DNA of 64,000 bases from CAYXZQ01 sp963717515 (GTDB taxonomy: Archaea > Nanobdellota > Nanobdellia > Woesearchaeales > DSVV01). The notes under the pieces were generated by a model. That model was not told where the DNA came from and searched no databases. It saw only the letters and a program-made list of their open reading frames with translations. This document shows positions 43,878 to 53,612 of the stretch, one piece after another. The stretch spans positions 1,116,001 through 1,180,000 of the forward strand of contig OY970338.1 of the NCBI GenBank assembly GCA_963717515.1, in the 5' to 3' direction. Position numbers and translations under genes: made by a program. Numbering within the stretch: the stretch's first letter is position 1; every line of letters starts with the position of its first letter.

Positions 43878-46037
43878 ATGCAAAATAAAGGGGTGCTGCT
43901 GATAATCTGCTTTGTTCTATTGGTGAGTTTTGTTAGTGCAACTTTCAGCTATTATGAAAGCTTTGAAACAAAGACATCAAATCAGCAATTCCCTCCAGCA
44001 GCAGAAGGGGCAGGAAGCTGCAGCACTTATCTTTATGAAGGCAACGGGTTTCCGACAGACGCTTGTAACTCCATTGTTAGAAGTGATGGTTATGCCAGTA
44101 TCCCTGCCAGATATGGGAGCCAGTTCCTTGATAATAAATGCGATTGGGTTGATTGCACTTCTGCAGGGATGCTTGCTTCTCAACGAACTCACATTATCTA
44201 TGGCAGACCTTCAGGCTGGTCGCCGTGCAATGGGTTTAAGATAGATGACGGCACAGAATATTGGATAGCATGGTCGAATTATATACCTGAGAATTATTAT
44301 CAAGAGCTTTTTGGCCATATGATTATGGAGTTTATTGCTAGTAATACTGTTATTTTCGATATATATTATGGGGGAGGATATAGCGGAGGCAACTATGATG
44401 CTTATAATTATTATAGGGCGCAGACATATTATGATGGAGCAAAACATGGCCCTAGTTCAATAGGAGGTCTTTGGCAGGACGATCAAGGAACATGGGTGGA
44501 TTGGGTTTTACATATACGCTGGTATGATACACCCAATGCCAATGCAATAATGGAAATATATAGGGACGGAGTTTTATCCTACTCTCGGTCTGGAGGGACA
44601 AATCTTCCGGCAGATTCATCTGGCAACCCTCCAGTTCTTGTTTTTACAGAATATAATACGTTTAATTATTATGATATCTATCCAGATTGCAAGTACAATG
44701 GCAATTGGGTTTTAAGAGCTGGAGAATTTGGTGATGCACCAACTCCTTGGCGAAGAGTTCCATTGGATGAAATAAGAATTACAGAAGACACGGCAGGAGC
44801 AAAAGGGTACTGTGATGCAGTAGCTCCAATATGGTCTGCAAAACCAGCAATAACTTATCCGTCAAATGGCGCGACTGATGTTCCAAGTTCATTTACAGCA
44901 GTTTACAGCGGTTATTCGGATTATCGAGAAGATCCTCAACATTGTTTCTCCTATGCAAAAACCCAGATACAAATTGATGAAAGCGGAGGGGATTGGTCAA
45001 CCCCTGTCTATGATTCAGGAGAGATAAATGCACAGACAGGCAAAGAAATAAGCGGATTGTTTTCGCAGCAATACCAAATGAGGGCGAGGCATAAATCAAT
45101 AAGAAGCGGAACCTTAGATACTTACTGGGGTGATTGGTCCGGCACTTCTTTTTTTACAGTTGGAAAAACAATCCCTGCTTGTTCCCAAGGACAGATAACA
45201 TCAAGATGCTTATGCGGGGGAAAATCTTACTTGACCGGTTATTGTTGTTCAGGAACCTGGCAAATCAGTTCATGTTCGGCTCCTCCACAAAACTTAGTTG
45301 CGCACTACGATTTTGATGAAAGCACAGGAACAGCTGCTAATGATGTTTCAGGAAACGGAAACACGGGAGCTTTAACCAATGGACCGGCATGGACAGCAGG
45401 AAAAATTAATGGGGCCTTGAATTTCGACGGTGTTGATGATTATGTTTCTGTTCCAGATAGTGTATCATTGAACCCCGATTATCTTACAACGTCATTATGG
45501 TTCAAGGCAGATGGTTTTGCAGACGACACAGGGCTAATAGCTAAAGGTTCTGATTCAAACAGGCAGTTTTGGGAATGGATCTATCACGGCAATTTGAGCC
45601 TGGAGATCGGCAATGCAGGATTTACGAATTACATCTATCCTTTCCAGAAAGATACATGGTATAATCTTGCTGTAACTTATGACGGCTCAAATATCATTAC
45701 TTATATCAACGGTGCACAGGTAAGTGTCATCCCTCAAAGCACAGGAGCCATACCATCTGATACTAATCCATTATATATGGGAGCTCTTCCAGGATATGTT
45801 TCTTTTGACGGAACAATCGACGACGTTCGTATCTACAATTATGCGTTGTCAGCCTCGGAAATATTAACGATATATAATGAAGGAGCTGGTTCAGCATGCA
45901 ACTCCATCGCAGACAGCGACGGAGATTCTTCTATCTCTATCGGAGAACTGATTAACTTCATCTCCCAATGGAAAGCCGGAAATGTTACAATCGGAAATCT
46001 TATTGACGCAATCGGGAAATGGAAAAACGGGTGCTAG
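43878..46037 (+). CDS. Secreted polysaccharide-lyase-like protein with LamG and dockerin-like C-terminus
   Basis: 719 residues from the ATG at 43878; a TTG eight codons upstream overlaps the promoter. Signal peptide 1-22 (ending F-V-S-A). Residues 25-310 form a beta-jelly-roll like the Polysacc_lyase family (G-W-S-P-C-N-G-F, E-Y-W-I-A-W-S-N, G-T-W-V-D-W-V-L-H-I-R-W). An FN3-like domain (about 315-425), a Cys-rich motif (433-468), a LamG domain (472-668) and a dockerin-like tail (672-719, loop D-S-D-G-D-S-S-I-S-I-G-E, end W-K-N-G-C) follow. The likely job is cleavage or binding of an acidic polysaccharide outside the cell; the catalytic residues cannot be confirmed. It is the first of nine similar genes in a row, and its codon use is AT-rich compared with the core genes. 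Confidence 0.85.
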   Translation: MQNKGVLLIICFVLLVSFVSATFSYYESFETKTSNQQFPPAAEGAGSCSTYLYEGNGFPTDACNSIVRSDGYASIPARYGSQFLDNKCDWVDCTSAGMLASQRTHIIYGRPSGWSPCNGFKIDDGTEYWIAWSNYIPENYYQELFGHMIMEFIASNTVIFDIYYGGGYSGGNYDAYNYYRAQTYYDGAKHGPSSIGGLWQDDQGTWVDWVLHIRWYDTPNANAIMEIYRDGVLSYSRSGGTNLPADSSGNPPVLVFTEYNTFNYYDIYPDCKYNGNWVLRAGEFGDAPTPWRRVPLDEIRITEDTAGAKGYCDAVAPIWSAKPAITYPSNGATDVPSSFTAVYSGYSDYREDPQHCFSYAKTQIQIDESGGDWSTPVYDSGEINAQTGKEISGLFSQQYQMRARHKSIRSGTLDTYWGDWSGTSFFTVGKTIPACSQGQITSRCLCGGKSYLTGYCCSGTWQISSCSAPPQNLVAHYDFDESTGTAANDVSGNGNTGALTNGPAWTAGKINGALNFDGVDDYVSVPDSVSLNPDYLTTSLWFKADGFADDTGLIAKGSDSNRQFWEWIYHGNLSLEIGNAGFTNYIYPFQKDTWYNLAVTYDGSNIITYINGAQVSVIPQSTGAIPSDTNPLYMGALPGYVSFDGTIDDVRIYNYALSASEILTIYNEGAGSACNSIADSDGDSSISIGELINFISQWKAGNVTIGNLIDAIGKWKNGC

Positions 46038-46038
46038 T

Positions 46039-46052
46039 AAAATATTTAAACC
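46039..46052 (+). promoter_or_regulatory. TATA box of the 46076 gene
   Basis: AAAATATTTAAACC is centred about 30 nt before the ATG. Confidence 0.6.
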
Positions 46053-46075
46053 TCAGTAATAATTAATGATCTATC

Positions 46076-48628
46076 ATGATAAAAAGAACCGTATATGTCA
46101 TATCTTTCATAATCCTAATTTCTTCTGCACTTGCTGCTGACAGGAATTATTATTTCGATTCTTCTGCTTCAATCAATGGAGACGGCTCACAGTCAAGCCC
46201 GTTCAACGAGCTCGGCGACGTGAACTGGGATGCAGTGCATAATGAAATCATAGGTGGCAATGACGTTTATCTCCTGCTGAAGAGAGGTGAGGTTTTCCTG
46301 GTGCCTGACAACTGGGCAGGCTGGAGATTCAAGGCAGGAGGCACGCAGGATAACAGGATCTATGTGAAAGGCTATGGCACCGGAAACATGCCCATAATAG
46401 ACGGCCGCGGAGGACAGCGAGGTATATACCTGAGCGGAAGCGATTATGGCAGGAACAGCGGCTTTGTGACTATAGATGGGATTGAGATAAGGAATGGGTT
46501 CGATGCGATTGAGGGGCCTGAGATAACCAATCTGGTGGTCAAGAACTGCAAGTTCCACGATTTCCTTTTGAGGTGTGTTACAGTGGGTTCTGATGCAGTC
46601 ATAGGCGGTGCACCGGGAGAGGGCAATGAGATGTACAATTGCGGCCGGGGTACTGGAGGTTGTGATGTCTGCATCAGTGATCATGATGTCGTAGTAAGCT
46701 ACAATAACCTATATGCCACTAAATCAAATGGGGACGAAGGGGACAGGGGCATAGACGGAATCGCTGCCGCCTGCGAAGGCCAGACACAGTCTCGTTGTCA
46801 TGATATCCTTATAGAGTACAATGAGATCCATGACCACAATGACAATTACAATGGGGATTATGCTGACCATGGGCATAATGGCAAGGGCGAGGATGGCATC
46901 GATCTAAAGAATGCCTATGATGTGACTGTCCGCTACAACCATATCTATAACCATTTCTATCAATCAGGTATCACTGTGCAGATGGACAGCCATGACGTGG
47001 ATATATACGGCAATGTCCTGCATGACAGCTACTGGCCTAATATATACATCATGGACGGAGTCGATGCCCAACAGCCAAGAGGCACCAGTGTCAGGAACAT
47101 CAATGTATGGGGCAACCTGATTTTTGATGGGGAATCCGATGGGATAAGGGTTGCGGCACAGAGCGGATCGAATCCAGACCCTCCTAAGGATGTGAACATC
47201 TTCAACAATGTGATTGCAGGGAATGCAAAAGGTGATGTAGCGGATGAAAGGACAGGAGTCATGGTCTATAGCGGCTGCACAGGGACAGTGATAAAGAACA
47301 ACATCTTCTACAAGAACAGGCCTGACAAAACCGATTATAGGCAGGTATATGTCTCTGACCCGAGCACGACTACACTTGCAAATAATATGTATTACTGGCC
47401 AGGTCATACGTCAATCGTCCGCTGGGGGTCTGTCGATAAGACTATCTCAGAGCTCAAGGCGCTTGGCCAGGAACAGGGCGGCTCTGATAAGGATCCAATT
47501 TTTGTCAATGCAGCAAATCATGACTACAGGCTGGCTGATAATTCTCCCTGCATAGGCACAGGTCTTATACTCGCTCCTGAATTTGAGAAGATCCTTCATC
47601 CCTCCACGGTCTGGACAGATACACCCCCTGATTTCATCCCAGCTGACCAGAACGATTTTGGTCAATGGGAGATAGGGGCTTATGTATATGCCAGCGGCGC
47701 GACGCCTACATACGAATGCAATGACGGACTGGACAATGACGGCGACGGTCAGAAAGACCTGTCTGACAGCGGCTGTTCCTCAGGCAATGACAATGATGAA
47801 TCAGACTGCGGAGATGGTGTTTGCGAGGGAGGTGAAGCATGTGATGCATGCACCTCTGATTGCGGGAACTGCAACCCAGCAAAGACATACACTGTTTTGA
47901 AGACAGATCATCCGCCGACAATCAATGGGAACATTAATGAATTCAAGAATGCAAATCCGATTATCCTGACAACTTCCAGGGGGACACATGGGATATACAA
48001 GTTCTTATGGGATGATGAATATCTCTATATTGCTGCAGAGGTCTCTGACGACAAGCTTGATGCACAGTACACACTATATGACAGCAATCTTTGGGAAGAT
48101 GATTCCCTGGAGATGATATTTGACACGTTCCATGACAAAGGCGCGATAAAGAATGATGATTACAAGTTCTTTGTGAATGTCAACAATGCAAAGACAGACA
48201 GCGAGAGATATGACATGAGCTGGGATTCAGGGATGATATCTGTTGTCGATGCAGCAGGGACTATAAACAATGATATTGATACGGATTCGGGTTACAAGAT
48301 TGAGGCAAGGATCCCCTGGAGCAATTGGGCGACACCAGCGGATGGTGATGTATGGGGGGCAAATCTTGTTCTCAATGACAAGACAGCCACTGATTCAATT
48401 AATGCGATATGGTCTGGTTCATCAGTCAATGATCTTGATGATTCAGTGAATATTATCTTCTCACCTGAATTAGTAACCCCGGCTTCTGATTGCGGAAATG
48501 CTGACAAAGACTCTGACGGTGTTGTGGATATCAATGAACTGGCTGTTTTTATAAATGAATGGAAGAGCGGGACTGTAGGAATCTCTACGCTGATTGATGC
48601 GATCGGAAAGTGGAAGGATGGGTGCTGA
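46076..48628 (+). CDS. Secreted right-handed beta-helix protein with CBM9-like and dockerin-like domains
   Basis: 850 residues. Signal peptide 1-20 (ending A-L-A). A right-handed beta-helix (about 22-540, pectate-lyase/DUF1565 style) shows repeated turns such as N-N-V-I-A-G-N and N-N-I-F-Y-K-N and ends at Q-N-D-F-G-Q-W-E-I-G-A-Y. It is followed by a MopE-like motif D-G-L-D-N-D-G-D-G-Q-K-D (near 548), a Cys motif C-G-D-G-V-C-E-G-G-E-A-C, a CBM9-like domain (603-790, with L-W-D-D-E-Y-L-Y-I-A-A-E-V-S) and a dockerin-like tail (803-850, loop D-K-D-S-D-G-V-V-D-I-N-E, end W-K-D-G-C). The beta-helix suggests a polysaccharide lyase or glycan-binding role. GC-richer than the preceding gene. Confidence 0.85.
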   Translation: MIKRTVYVISFIILISSALAADRNYYFDSSASINGDGSQSSPFNELGDVNWDAVHNEIIGGNDVYLLLKRGEVFLVPDNWAGWRFKAGGTQDNRIYVKGYGTGNMPIIDGRGGQRGIYLSGSDYGRNSGFVTIDGIEIRNGFDAIEGPEITNLVVKNCKFHDFLLRCVTVGSDAVIGGAPGEGNEMYNCGRGTGGCDVCISDHDVVVSYNNLYATKSNGDEGDRGIDGIAAACEGQTQSRCHDILIEYNEIHDHNDNYNGDYADHGHNGKGEDGIDLKNAYDVTVRYNHIYNHFYQSGITVQMDSHDVDIYGNVLHDSYWPNIYIMDGVDAQQPRGTSVRNINVWGNLIFDGESDGIRVAAQSGSNPDPPKDVNIFNNVIAGNAKGDVADERTGVMVYSGCTGTVIKNNIFYKNRPDKTDYRQVYVSDPSTTTLANNMYYWPGHTSIVRWGSVDKTISELKALGQEQGGSDKDPIFVNAANHDYRLADNSPCIGTGLILAPEFEKILHPSTVWTDTPPDFIPADQNDFGQWEIGAYVYASGATPTYECNDGLDNDGDGQKDLSDSGCSSGNDNDESDCGDGVCEGGEACDACTSDCGNCNPAKTYTVLKTDHPPTINGNINEFKNANPIILTTSRGTHGIYKFLWDDEYLYIAAEVSDDKLDAQYTLYDSNLWEDDSLEMIFDTFHDKGAIKNDDYKFFVNVNNAKTDSERYDMSWDSGMISVVDAAGTINNDIDTDSGYKIEARIPWSNWATPADGDVWGANLVLNDKTATDSINAIWSGSSVNDLDDSVNIIFSPELVTPASDCGNADKDSDGVVDINELAVFINEWKSGTVGISTLIDAIGKWKDGC

Positions 48629-48632
48629 TAAT

Positions 48633-48645
48633 AATCTTTAAATGG
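48633..48645 (+). promoter_or_regulatory. TATA box of the 48667 gene
   Basis: AATCTTTAAATGG is centred about 28 nt before the ATG at 48667 and decides against the upstream in-frame ATG at 48610 inside the preceding gene. Confidence 0.6.
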
Positions 48646-48666
48646 TTCTCAACCCAAGGGTCAAAC

Positions 48667-51222
48667 ATGCATAAAAAAGGAGGAATTTCAACCAAACTAA
48701 CATTGCTGATATTAATGGTTGTCTTTTTGAGCGGACTTGCATCTGCTGACAGCCACTATGTCACGCAGAACGGCGATGGGGACGGCTCTTCCCAGGGAAG
48801 CCCCATGAGTGTCTCGCAGTTCAATTCCCTATCTGGCACGGGCTATGCCGGCGACACATTCTATTTCTCAGGGACAATATCCTCGCAGATCATCATCGGT
48901 ATAAGCGGGACATCGGGAAATCCTGTCACTCTCGACGGTTATGCAGGAGGAGACTGCCATCCGATTGATTCAGAATGCACCTCTTCGGCATTCATCCATA
49001 GCTCGCAAGATTTCGGCATTGCGGCAACATCCCCCAGGTCATACATAATTGTCCAGGATTTCAGGGTTGCCGGCCAGAATGAGGGCATCTATTTTTCAGG
49101 AGGCTGCAACCACATAATCGTAAGGAGGGACTATACATATCAGCATACGGGCCATGGAATAAAATTTGCAGGGGATGAGGGATCGAATCCAGGGAAGATA
49201 ACTGACATCATCGTCGGCGGGGCTCCGGGGCAAGGCAACAAGGAGGTCGATGCAGGCATCAGCGACGGTGCAGGCCAGATGATGAACTACCATGTCGACA
49301 ATATTCTCATAAGCTACAATTATTTCACGAACACCCCCCCTGTCAACCATTACGGGAGGGAGGGTGTGGTGCTTTACATGGTCAACAATGCCATTGTCGA
49401 GCATAATGAGATCTCATATGTCCAGCTGGCTGCTGAGGAGACCGGGCTCGGGTGCAAGGGCATCAACAGCAATGTCATATTCAGGTATAATTACATCCAT
49501 CACTGCTCAGGCAACGGGATGATATTCATCGACAGCATGGAGAACGGCTTCATTTACGGAAATCACCTCAATGACAATTTCCCGTATGGCATAATCCTTG
49601 CGACGCAGAATAACCTGCCAGGAGAATCGCCGAACGGCGGGGACGCATCGCTCAATAATATCCACATCTTCTCAAACATCATATACAATTCACCTGCAAG
49701 GGGGATTGAAATGAGTGCTTATGGCTGTTCGGCATCCAGCTGCACCCTGAGCAATGTCGACATCTTCAACAACATCATCGCGAGCAACGGCGGGCCTGAC
49801 GGCGACAGCGGGCTTGATGCTGGGCTGTTCCATGAGGTCGGCTCAAATGTCAAAGCAGAAAACAACATCTTCTACGACAATCACAACACCTATGGTTCTG
49901 AACAGGAGATATGGACCCAGCGCCAAAATGACCTCCACCTGTCCAACAACCTCTATTATCCCTCTGCGGCTCTTTCAGGCATAAGCATGGAGAGCGACGG
50001 CGAGGTTGCAGAGCCGGGGTTCATGGATCCGGGCAATGGTGATTTCACGCCTGACGGTTCGCATGCTGATGAAGGGCTGGACCTGACCCAGTGCTATGAT
50101 GCCGCTTCTTTCGACTCATGGTTCGGGCAGAATGCAGGATACTCAACAGTGACTGTATGCACTGACGAGGCGCTCGACCCATCCACAAATTGGAACGCAA
50201 GACCCCCTGTCGTGTTCGAGGCAAGCCAGAATGACTACGGGAGCGGATGGGAGAGAGGGGCCTATGTATACACAAATGGGGAATACACAGGTGATGAAAT
50301 AGAGTGCACTGTAAACTGGCAGTGTACTGGCTGGTCTGCATGGTCTGCATGCATCAACAGTCAGCAGTCAAGGACAAGGACATGCACTGATGCTAACAGC
50401 TGCGGGACAACAGAAGGCAGGCCGGCTGAATATGAAACTCAGTTCTGTTCAGCACAAAAAAATTCATACTCAATCCTCAAAACCCAGACACCGCCGACAA
50501 TCGACGGGGACATAGACGAATTCACAAACGCAAACTCAATCACTTTAACAAATTCGAGGGAAACAACAGGCACTTACTGGTTCCTGTGGGACGAAAATGC
50601 ACTGTATGTTGCAGCCGATGTCTCTGACAATCAGCTCGACTCGCAGTATTCAGTCGACGACAGTAACCTCTGGGATGATGATTCTGTTGAGATTATGTTA
50701 GACACAGGCAATGACAGAGGAAGTGAAATGAACAAGAATGATTACAAGTTCTTTGTGAATTCGCTTGGGACGACAATGGACAGCAGCATATGGGATACAG
50801 GGTGGGATTCAGGGTTGACAGCAGTATCTGTCACAAGCGGTTCAAACAACAACAATGCAGACAATGATGGCGGATATGTCATTGAGGCGAGGATTCCATG
50901 GGGCAGCTGGGCGACACCATCCAACGGAGTCGTCTGGGGGATGAACATTGTCATGAATGACAATTCCGGCCAGGGGGTTGAGGACACGACGTGGACAGGC
51001 ACAAACATCAACGTACCTGACAATGAAAAGGCTGCGAGCTTCTCTTCTAAATTAGTCGAACAGTCAAGTGGAGGATCAATCTGCAACTCACATGCGGATG
51101 CAAACAACGACGGCATAATCTCGATATCTGAGCTGATAATATACATATCCCAATGGAAATCAGGCAACGCGACAATAGAGGGCCTGGTCGATGCGATCAC
51201 AAAATGGAAGGGTGGCTGCTAG
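48667..51222 (+). CDS. Secreted beta-helix protein with TSP1, CBM9-like and dockerin-like domains
   Basis: 851 residues from the promoter-supported ATG. Signal peptide at about 1-27 (ending L-A-S-A-D). Beta-helix about 30-535, closing with Q-N-D-Y-G-S-G-W-E-R-G-A-Y. A thrombospondin type 1 repeat lies at 545-596 (W-Q-C-T-G-W-S-A-W-S-A-C and R-T-R-T-C-T-D), a CBM9-like domain at 600-800 and a dockerin-like tail at 803-851 (loop D-A-N-N-D-G-I-I-S-I-S-E, end W-K-G-G-C). The N-terminus resembles that of the 58771 gene (both contain a G-D-C-x-P-I-x-S-E-C-T-S-S segment), while the C-terminal module order matches the 61307 gene, a clear case of module exchange. Confidence 0.85.
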   Translation: MHKKGGISTKLTLLILMVVFLSGLASADSHYVTQNGDGDGSSQGSPMSVSQFNSLSGTGYAGDTFYFSGTISSQIIIGISGTSGNPVTLDGYAGGDCHPIDSECTSSAFIHSSQDFGIAATSPRSYIIVQDFRVAGQNEGIYFSGGCNHIIVRRDYTYQHTGHGIKFAGDEGSNPGKITDIIVGGAPGQGNKEVDAGISDGAGQMMNYHVDNILISYNYFTNTPPVNHYGREGVVLYMVNNAIVEHNEISYVQLAAEETGLGCKGINSNVIFRYNYIHHCSGNGMIFIDSMENGFIYGNHLNDNFPYGIILATQNNLPGESPNGGDASLNNIHIFSNIIYNSPARGIEMSAYGCSASSCTLSNVDIFNNIIASNGGPDGDSGLDAGLFHEVGSNVKAENNIFYDNHNTYGSEQEIWTQRQNDLHLSNNLYYPSAALSGISMESDGEVAEPGFMDPGNGDFTPDGSHADEGLDLTQCYDAASFDSWFGQNAGYSTVTVCTDEALDPSTNWNARPPVVFEASQNDYGSGWERGAYVYTNGEYTGDEIECTVNWQCTGWSAWSACINSQQSRTRTCTDANSCGTTEGRPAEYETQFCSAQKNSYSILKTQTPPTIDGDIDEFTNANSITLTNSRETTGTYWFLWDENALYVAADVSDNQLDSQYSVDDSNLWDDDSVEIMLDTGNDRGSEMNKNDYKFFVNSLGTTMDSSIWDTGWDSGLTAVSVTSGSNNNNADNDGGYVIEARIPWGSWATPSNGVVWGMNIVMNDNSGQGVEDTTWTGTNINVPDNEKAASFSSKLVEQSSGGSICNSHADANNDGIISISELIIYISQWKSGNATIEGLVDAITKWKGGC

Positions 51223-51299
51223 CGTGATTATTTAATGATCCTGGCAGATTAAAAAGACTTGATTTATCCGAAAAACATTTATTGACAATACATCATGAC

Positions 51300-53549
51300 A
51301 TGCTTCGAGAAAAAATGATCGGCATTCTAGGTAAATTCAGGGCAAGGGCAGGTGTGCTGCTGATTGCCTTCCTCATATTATGCAACATGCCTTTCTCAAC
51401 CGCCATATCCGGGCCATTGAAAGTCTCAACCCAGAACCCCCGTTATTTTGCTGACAGTTCAGGAAATATCGTCTATCTAACAGGGACCCATACCTGGTGC
51501 AACCTGCAGGACTGTGCCGAGGTCGATAGCCCTCTCCAGGTATTCGATTACTCAGGCTACGTGGATTTCATGGAATCCACACACCAGGATTTCATGCGTC
51601 TTTGGATGTACGAGAATTACGAGAACGATCATCCGACACCTTATTATTTTGAGCCCCTGCCATGGAAGCGTTCCTCAATATCCGGAGCCCTTGACGGAGG
51701 CAACAAGTTCGACCTGACCAAATTCAACCAAGCATACTTCGACCGGCTGCGCTCAAGGATGATTGAAGCCGGCAATCATGGAATCTATGTGAGCATCATG
51801 CTGTTTCAGGGATGGAGCCTGGGGGATACGGCGTGGCCTGGCAATCCATTCAACTTTGCCAACAATATCAACAGTATCGACGGCGACATTGCCGGGGATG
51901 GCAAAGGATACGGAACGCATTCCCTCCAGGACCCGGAGATAGTAGCTCTGCAGGAGAGCTATGTAAGGAAAGTGATAGATACAGTCAATGACCTCGACAA
52001 TGTGCTTTATGAGATATCCAATGAGGATCCAGCAGGAGATGCAGGCTGGCAGCATCATATGATCGACACCATACATGACTATGAGATGACAAAGCCCAGG
52101 CAGCATCCGGTCGGGATGACATTTCCCTGGCCAGGAGGCAGCGACGAAGAACTCTATTCCAGCAACGCTGACTGGGTATCCCCTGCATCTGAAGGCTCTG
52201 CAGATTATGAAACAGACCCTCCTGTCGCAGACGGACAGAAAGTCGTATTACTGGATTCTGATCACCTGAACCCGGCACATACACGCGAATCGGCCTGGGT
52301 TTGGAAAAGCTTTCTCCGAGGGTATAATCCTCTTCTCATGGATGACTATCCGAACAATAATGCTGCATCAAGGATACTGTACCGCAAGGCTTCTGGTTAC
52401 ACTGCTGATTATGCAGAGAAAATGGACTTGGGTGACATGCTACCAAGCTCCACCGCATCCGACTGCTCAACAGGATACTGCCTGCGAAACCCTGGCCAGG
52501 AGTACCTCATCTTCCAGCCAGGCTCAGGCGTATTCAAAGTAAACCTGGCTGCAGGCGATTATGTCTATGAATGGTTCAACCCGAGTTCAGGAACTTTTAC
52601 AGAAACAGGAACAATAACAGCTACTGGCGGGAGCAAGTCATTCACACCTCCTTTTACCGGGGATGCTGTGCTTTATCTTAATATCAGCGCTGCTTCTTCA
52701 TGCGGGGACGGGACTTGTGACACGGGCTCAGGAGAGGACTGCTCAGGATGCCCGGATGATTGCGGGACCTGTCCACAGGAACTGATAACCCATTACACTT
52801 TTGATGAAACTTCAGGGACAATTGCTCATGACTCTTCAGGAAACAGCAACGACGGAACTCTTGTAAATGGTCCAACTTGGACAACTGGAAAAATTGGAAA
52901 TGCCTTGAAATTCGACGGTGTTGATGATTATGTTGATGTTGGGGATTTGGATATAACTCCTGCAATAACCTTATCAGCATGGATAAAGGCTGGTGCTGTC
53001 AAACTCAATCAGAGAATCATCTCAAAGTGGGACGGCTCGTATCTTATATCGACTGATAATAGCAAGAGCAATGGATTTACTTTTGCTGTCAAGGACAGCT
53101 CCACTAAATTTGATGTTTGCGATTCAAATACTCTTGGCAATTATAGTGTTGGAAATTGGGTTTTTGTTACAGGAACTTATAATGGCACGACTTGTAAAAT
53201 ATACATAAACGGAATTGATAGAACTGATGTAATGTGGGATAATGCTAACGGGAGCATTCAAAATACTGCATTCACAACAAAGATAGGGGCAGAGGGAAGC
53301 GATGGTTCATATACTTTCAACGGGACAATCGACGACGTGAGAATTTACAATTATGCCTTTTCACCTTCGGAGATACTGGATCTGTACAATCAGGGAACCG
53401 GTTCATCATGCAACTCAACAGCTGATTCAAACAGCGACGGCATTATCACTATCGCTGAACTGATAAATTACATCTCTAAATGGACAGCAGGAACTGTGAC
53501 AATCAGCGGGCTCATTGACGCAATCGGGAAGTGGAAGAGCGGGTGTTAG
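51300..53549 (+). CDS. Secreted DUF4038/apiosidase-like glycosidase with LamG and dockerin-like domains
   Basis: 749 residues from the ATG at 51300; a TTG at 51282 and an ATG at 51318 are alternatives, and the promoter is not clear. Signal peptide about 1-35. The catalytic region (36-390) has the DUF4038 start N-P-R-Y-F-A-D-S-S-G-N-I-V-Y-L-T-G-T-H-T-W and Y-E-I-S-N-E-D, whose Glu is the likely acid/base of a clan GH-A barrel. A collagen-binding-2-like beta domain (about 395-463), a Cys motif (466-492), a LamG domain (495-698) and a dockerin-like tail (700-749, loop D-S-N-S-D-G-I-I-T-I-A-E, end W-K-S-G-C) follow. This is the clearest enzyme of the array. The glycosidase part is GC-richer than its LamG part, which is AT-rich. 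Confidence 0.85.
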   Translation: MLREKMIGILGKFRARAGVLLIAFLILCNMPFSTAISGPLKVSTQNPRYFADSSGNIVYLTGTHTWCNLQDCAEVDSPLQVFDYSGYVDFMESTHQDFMRLWMYENYENDHPTPYYFEPLPWKRSSISGALDGGNKFDLTKFNQAYFDRLRSRMIEAGNHGIYVSIMLFQGWSLGDTAWPGNPFNFANNINSIDGDIAGDGKGYGTHSLQDPEIVALQESYVRKVIDTVNDLDNVLYEISNEDPAGDAGWQHHMIDTIHDYEMTKPRQHPVGMTFPWPGGSDEELYSSNADWVSPASEGSADYETDPPVADGQKVVLLDSDHLNPAHTRESAWVWKSFLRGYNPLLMDDYPNNNAASRILYRKASGYTADYAEKMDLGDMLPSSTASDCSTGYCLRNPGQEYLIFQPGSGVFKVNLAAGDYVYEWFNPSSGTFTETGTITATGGSKSFTPPFTGDAVLYLNISAASSCGDGTCDTGSGEDCSGCPDDCGTCPQELITHYTFDETSGTIAHDSSGNSNDGTLVNGPTWTTGKIGNALKFDGVDDYVDVGDLDITPAITLSAWIKAGAVKLNQRIISKWDGSYLISTDNSKSNGFTFAVKDSSTKFDVCDSNTLGNYSVGNWVFVTGTYNGTTCKIYINGIDRTDVMWDNANGSIQNTAFTTKIGAEGSDGSYTFNGTIDDVRIYNYAFSPSEILDLYNQGTGSSCNSTADSNSDGIITIAELINYISKWTAGTVTISGLIDAIGKWKSGC

Positions 53550-53612
53550 GTATTTTTTATTGTTAGAAAATTTTATATATATACCTTCTCAATATAGTGT
53601 TATGAAAAGAGG
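53531..53612 (+). repeat. Duplicated gene junction, copy 1 (gene end, T-run, TATA box, start)
   Basis: Nearly identical to 58701-58781: the last coding bases GTGGAAGAGCGGGTGTTAG, a T-rich stretch, AAAATTTTATATATATACC, CTTCTCAATATAG and ATGAAAAGAGG. The distance to the ATG is 71 versus 70 nt. The TATA box (53569-53585) serves the ATG at 53602; the T-run at 53552-53558 may terminate the upstream mRNA. Confidence 0.85.
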